Positions 59,959-64,000 of a stretch of DNA of 64,000 nt are shown here, piece after piece. Below the pieces are notes generated by a model. It saw nothing but the letters and a program-made list of their open reading frames with translations. It ran no database searches and was not told the DNA's origin. A program made the position numbers and the translations under genes. This stretch comes from Adiantum capillus-veneris (Eukaryota > Streptophyta > Polypodiopsida > Polypodiales > Pteridaceae). Each line of letters starts with the position of its first letter. Positions within the stretch are counted from its first letter, which is position 1. The DNA lies in contig CM043958.1 in assembly GCA_014529385.2 (NCBI GenBank), forward strand, positions 75,899,169 to 75,963,168, written 5' to 3'.

Positions 59959-62254
59959 TTTTGTTGCAAGTTCTGCTTGGACTGCATGATTTTGATCTCT
60001 ACATGTTTTTATGCATCTATGCATGCTATTTGAAGCCAAATGGACATCATTTGTCAGCAATTCAGAATTAGGGCATTTTAGAGCAGAATTTTCTAACATT
60101 GACACAGTATTGTATCCCCTAACAGGAGCAACGCAAGCTATTGAGAAGGCCGAGAAAAGGGTGTCCTAGAAAGAAAAGTTGCAAGAGACCCAAAAAGAAA
60201 AGATGCAAGAGCTGCCACCCTACTGATAGCCGGCTTTCGAAACCATGCCCATGAGAACTACACCCTAAGGAAGGGAGGGTTTGTTACCAAAAAGAAAAAC
60301 AAAAAAAGGGCCTTTAACATTCACCATACCCCCCCCCCCCCCCCCAAGGTTAACCACCGGTAGGACGCCGCCAGTTTGGCCACACCCCTCCATTATCACC
60401 ACAAGACGATCTCTCTCTCTCTCTTACTGCCCAGCCCCGCCCATATTCTCTCTCCTACACACCCGCTATCAGGAGTTTTTTGGAGCAAGAGATTGTGCAT
60501 ATGTACATACACATACATGGTGCATCAAATAAAGGATTGCCCATTTTCCAGAGCCAGGTGGTTACGTGGGGCCCACATGTGTACACGTAGGACAACATGT
60601 ACATAGTGCATCGATTTTCACTATCACCAGTATCAATGTGTTTTCTCTATAATAATGAGGAGTTGGTAGCGCGTAAAAATTCTCAAAGAAGCTATCCGCG
60701 GGCCGACAACATGAGGTAAGCAGGTGCGTCAAATGGCATCTAGTGGCGTCAGGATGTCGAATGGGGTCAATATTTGTACGTGGGAAAGTGAGGACACAAC
60801 ATGGGTGTTTTCTTATGATAATTATGCAAGAGGTCATCACGAGGACCATCTTTTGGGGCCACTTCATGTGGTGGCGGGATGCATTATGGAAAAAAGTTGA
60901 GTGACAGGTGTGCGGATGGATGCAGCAGGGTGACAACTATGCACTCTAAGGTAAGTTTTTGGCCTATTCGGGGTCCATTTGAGGTCAACTAAAAGGTCAA
61001 GGGTGACCAAGTAATAAAGCTAACTATGGGAACTGAAAACACAGAGCGAAGACCAGAAAAAACGTGGAGAGATAAGGAGGAACAGTCGCAAGTGTGCTTT
61101 TGCTGTTTTTGGAGCCTATTTTGGCCCTAAACTGCTCATCCGAAGTCGGATTTGAGCACTTTGACATTGTAGACTGGGGTTTTGGGCCGTTCTAGACACA
61201 ATGGAGCTATTCATTTTGCCAAATTACTCACTATTTTTCTATTTTTTAGGCTGTGTAAGTTTCTCCTATGAGCGAAGCTTCTGCTCCTATTTGTGATTGT
61301 ATATGGCATATTTTAGCCATTTTTTGTGAGCTATTTACCCCATTGGTGTTGTCTCAAGCTCAATTGTATCTAAACATCATAAATCTCCTCTATTGAGCTC
61401 ATTTTTTTGGGTGTGTGTGTGTGTGTGTGTGTGTGTCTCTGTGTGGAGTGGGTAAATGGGTAGTCTCTCTCCTCTCACTTCATAGGTGTGTTCCCTGTCT
61501 TGGCCAAGTGGGTTGTGTAAGCCGAGTGGTGTCCCATATTGTGTGTGCTTTCATCCCGCTCACATTCTTTTGGCACACCCATGGAGGATATTCTTCGAGT
61601 ACCTTCTTCTTCGAGCTTCGAGATTCGGGATTCACACAGGTACAGCTGATTCACACAGGTACAGGTAGCTGGAGTAGAGTGATACACTAATAGTGGAAGT
61701 CACTTGCAGTTGCCATGCATCATTTGTCGCCTGTTTGAGCGTATTGTCTGCTGGATTGTACGTTACTTGTGGAAACTCCCATTGTAAAGCCTTTGTGGAG
61801 CCATATTTGGTTTTATTTATCAGTCCGAGCCATTTCTGAGACTTGGTCTGGTAGATAGTCATTTCTAAGGCTTGACTATGCGAGAGTTGGATTAGCCTTC
61901 ATGTGAGGGTCGATAGCGTGAGGTTTTATTGATCTGGGGGATTCTCAAATGTGGAGATCCTTTTGGTGATACAGGTAGCTGGAGCACCCTTTTCGTGACC
62001 TCGCCATAGGCTATGTACTAGTGATTCCTAATTGATGCTCGGGTCCTATTGTTGGCAGTTTACGCATACATATACAGTTTATATTTTGGTTTCTCGCTTC
62101 TCTACTTCTAGAAAAACTCAATCAAATTTTTTTCAAGTTATGATGGCTGGTCTTTTGGTCTTTTAAGCCATTTATGCTGTTATGCTGGTGAAATTTTGGC
62201 AAAATCAGAGGATAAGACAGGTGTGCCTTCTTGGGAGCTACATGGTTGACTTTA
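59959..62254. other. No recognised gene
   Basis: Contains a 17-base C run (60329-60345), a (GT)n run (61412-61437) and a 21-bp tandem duplication GATTCACACAGGTACA (61630-61665). It probably includes the 5' end (LTR/leader) of element E, but no PBS was identified. Confidence 0.4.
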
Positions 62255-62475
62255 ATGGATGATCAAAATGGCCCTCAATTCAATCCTTTTCATTTAACTC
62301 AAAGAATCCAGATAAATGTTCATGTGTCCAGGAAGATTTTTTTCCAGCAGAGCGAATAGTCTTTATGTTTGGGCCAAGAAGATTACGAGAGATCCCGGAA
62401 TGTCCTTTGCCTGTTGTAATTCCGATGATTAACTATGAAAACTCATTTGATGTGCATGTGTTTGTCCTTATCTAA
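62255..62475 (+). pseudogene. 72-codon small ORF family, copy 3 (2-nt insertion), upstream of gypsy E gag
   Basis: From ATG 62255 to TAA 62475 is 221 nt, two more than the 219 of copy 2. The first frame gives FNPFHLTQRIQINVHVSRKI, then FFQQ. The second frame gives IVFMFGPRRLREI, VVIPMINYENSFDV and a hydrophobic end before TAA. The extra two bases lie in CAGCAGAG at FQQ, exactly where copy 2 is continuous. Similarity to 23594-23812 covers the entire ORF. It lies 104 bp before the gag ATG of element E on the same strand. Function unknown. Confidence 0.55.
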
Positions 62476-62578
62476 AGTTGAGCTCCATTGAAGTTTCTGG
62501 GAATTGAGTCAGTAAAAAGTTTTGGGTTCTTGCATGTGTGTTCAAAGGGGTTCTCGAAGCATCGTAACTTGGATAGTC

Positions 62579-63482
62579 ATGGCTTTCTCTTATCTGAAAT
62601 TTCATGGAAGAAGTGATGAAGATGAGGAAGACTTTTTAGAAAAGATGGAGGTTGCCTATATTAGCAACCAGATTCATGACCCGACGCAGATGTTACGTCT
62701 CCTCCAAATTTGTTTGAAGAGTGATGCACGAGTTTGGTCCAAAGCATTTGAAGAGGAGTTGCGTGTGGCTGATCCACCTGTAAGATTGAGTTGGGACAAT
62801 CTAAGGCATGGATTGGAAGTGGAGTTTGTGAAGACAGAAGATCCTAACAAAGTGTGGCAAGAAGTACAGGGTTTGGTGCAAAAGGAAGGTGAGCCAGTAG
62901 ATGTGTACATACGTAAGTTTTCATTGGCATGGGAGAGGATGTGCAAGGCCTTATCACCACAAGTACCCCCGCTTGACATGATGAAGAAGGACAGGTTCTT
63001 GGCTGGTCTTTGGGAGAATATACGTTGGAGAGTGGAGCTAAAGAAGCCTAGGACATATGAAGATGCACTAGAGGTAGCAAGGAACAAAGAGTGGAAGTTG
63101 AGGAAAATGATCCAGTTAGGGGTGGAGTCTTTGTCCATGAGGTCTGAATTTCAGCCTATGGATTCTTTGCAAGGTTGCATGCAAGGGGTTCATATGAACC
63201 AGTGGTTTCAGTTACTCCTCAGGTTATGCCAGCAGTGGTCACTATAGCAATGCAAGATGATGGGCTAAGGCAAGACATGAGGCAAGTGGTTAATGAAGAA
63301 TATCAGCCTAAACATGCTAGGTCAAGTGGGAAATAATCGAGGTCGAGGGAGGTTTGAAAATCAGCCAGGAGGTGAAGAAAGACCTAGGAATGGTGTTGGA
63401 CAAATCAATGGTAGGTTCTGGAGGCAGACGCCCACATGTTATAATTGCGGAGAGTTGGGACACATCAGGCCACAATGTGATA
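62579..63482 (+). pseudogene. gag: Gypsy element E gag
   Basis: The ATG at 62579 opens a capsid-like frame (YLKFHGRSDEDEEDFLEKME, SDARVWSKAFEEEL, VDVYIRKFSLAWERMCKAL, FLAGLWENIRWRVE) up to a stop near 63247. The frame resumes at about 63293 with a Gly/Arg-rich linker and one canonical CX2CX4HX4C knuckle (CYNCGELGHIRPQC, about 63437-63478). TAA follows a few codons later. The start is chosen as the first ATG directly before the capsid motif. A single frame break separates capsid and knuckle. No protease follows in the window. Confidence 0.8.
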
Positions 63483-63539
63483 AGCCACCTCTATAAAAAA
63501 TTCGAGAAGGACCAAGCGTGCGGAACACTCTAGCTTCAT

Positions 63540-63542
<3 letters not shown>

Positions 63543-63573
<31 letters not shown>
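63543..63573 (+). repeat. Poly-G run (31 G)
   Basis: Longest homopolymer in the window, 60 bp after the end of element E gag. Confidence 0.95.
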
Positions 63574-63575
<2 letters not shown>

Positions 63576-64000
63576 TGGGAGGAGAAGAAACCAAACGCGT
63601 TTCGCTCTTAAGAGAGCTCATCAGTGGTGTTTCTAGGGAGATTGGGCAATGTAAAGAAGTTATGGGAAGGGAGTAGGGGTTTGTTTAAGTAGGGTGACTT
63701 CTGGGAGGGAAGGTGTTTGAAAAAGAGGGGGGGAAGTAGGTTTAGATTTTTGAACTTCGAATTCAAAAGGACTAGAGTATAGTTGTGTGTGAGAGTGACA
63801 TGAGAATGAATGTTAAGGGTGAGCCTTATTCTTCTTAGGTTTAAAGAGGGAGAAGGAGAGACTCCCTTAGGGTGAGTTCGTTAAGTTGGGAGGGTTTACG
63901 TAGAAAATATGCGCGACGGAGTCTTATACCAAATTAGGTAATACTTATGGAAGGATTCCAGAGCTTGGTTTGGGTAGCGCAGTAAGGGATATGCACGGTA
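63574..64000. other. No gene seen
   Basis: Purine-rich sequence without a protease or RT motif. The expected pol of element E is not recognisable before the window ends. Confidence 0.4.

Overview
This is a repeat-dominated stretch of a large plant nuclear genome. The evidence is Ty3/gypsy polyproteins with plant-type primer-binding sites, an En/Spm (CACTA) transposase relic carrying plant-specific C-terminal domains and spliceosomal introns, two LINE relics, and long (GA)n/(GT)n microsatellites. No ordinary host gene, tRNA, rRNA or CRISPR was recognised. I cannot decide the lineage from sequence alone; a fern, gymnosperm or other large-genome plant would fit.

Layout. 1-4810: a decayed gypsy element A (+), with PBS, gag, protease, RT, RNase H and integrase, cut in the integrase C-terminus by a 1.4-kb LTR-like repeat (4810-6232). 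6233-19700: minisatellites, a three-unit 660-bp tandem array, composite arrays punctuated by (GA)n, and a 5'-truncated LINE with an open RT half sitting inside a (GA)n tract (12251-13825). 19702-27666: a CACTA-type DNA transposon relic (minus strand), with a CACTA terminus, a subterminal TCGCTA array, a Transposase_24-like gene whose intron holds an inverted copy of the 1.4-kb LTR-like repeat, and a TNP2-type gene that has lost its catalytic core. 28737-46693: two minus-strand copies (N2, partial; N1, nearly whole) of one gypsy-like family. N1 has a 1.07-kb LTR, a PBS, a long leader, gag, two retropepsin-like domains and a polypurine tract, but no RT or integrase. 46694-48530: gypsy C (+), interrupted by N1. 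49600-52160: an L1-type LINE relic (-). 53654-57158: gypsy D pol (+). 58361-58890: a protease relic (-). 62255-63482: a small ORF plus gypsy E gag (+).

The most unusual signals are as follows. (1) Three separate regions (33.7-35.5, 43.4-44.7 and 59.4-59.96 kb) carry palindromes spaced about 280-300 bp apart. They share the core ATCGCGAT but have different, still self-complementary arms. The first two lie in the long leader upstream of the N2 and N1 gag genes. (2) A 72-codon small ORF family has three copies: two in tandem overlapping by ATGA on the minus strand at 23.4-23.8 kb, and one just upstream of gypsy E gag at 62.3 kb. All keep the same length and stop position once single indels are allowed for. 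(3) N1 is a gag-protease-only element with a second, catalytically altered protease domain; its 5-kb frame is broken only by stop codons, not indels.

Almost all coding sequence here belongs to mobile elements nested in one another. The elements act independently, so there is no operon-like cooperation. The history readable from the nesting is LTR insertion into gypsy A and into the CACTA intron, N1 insertion into gypsy C gag, and LINE insertion into a microsatellite.
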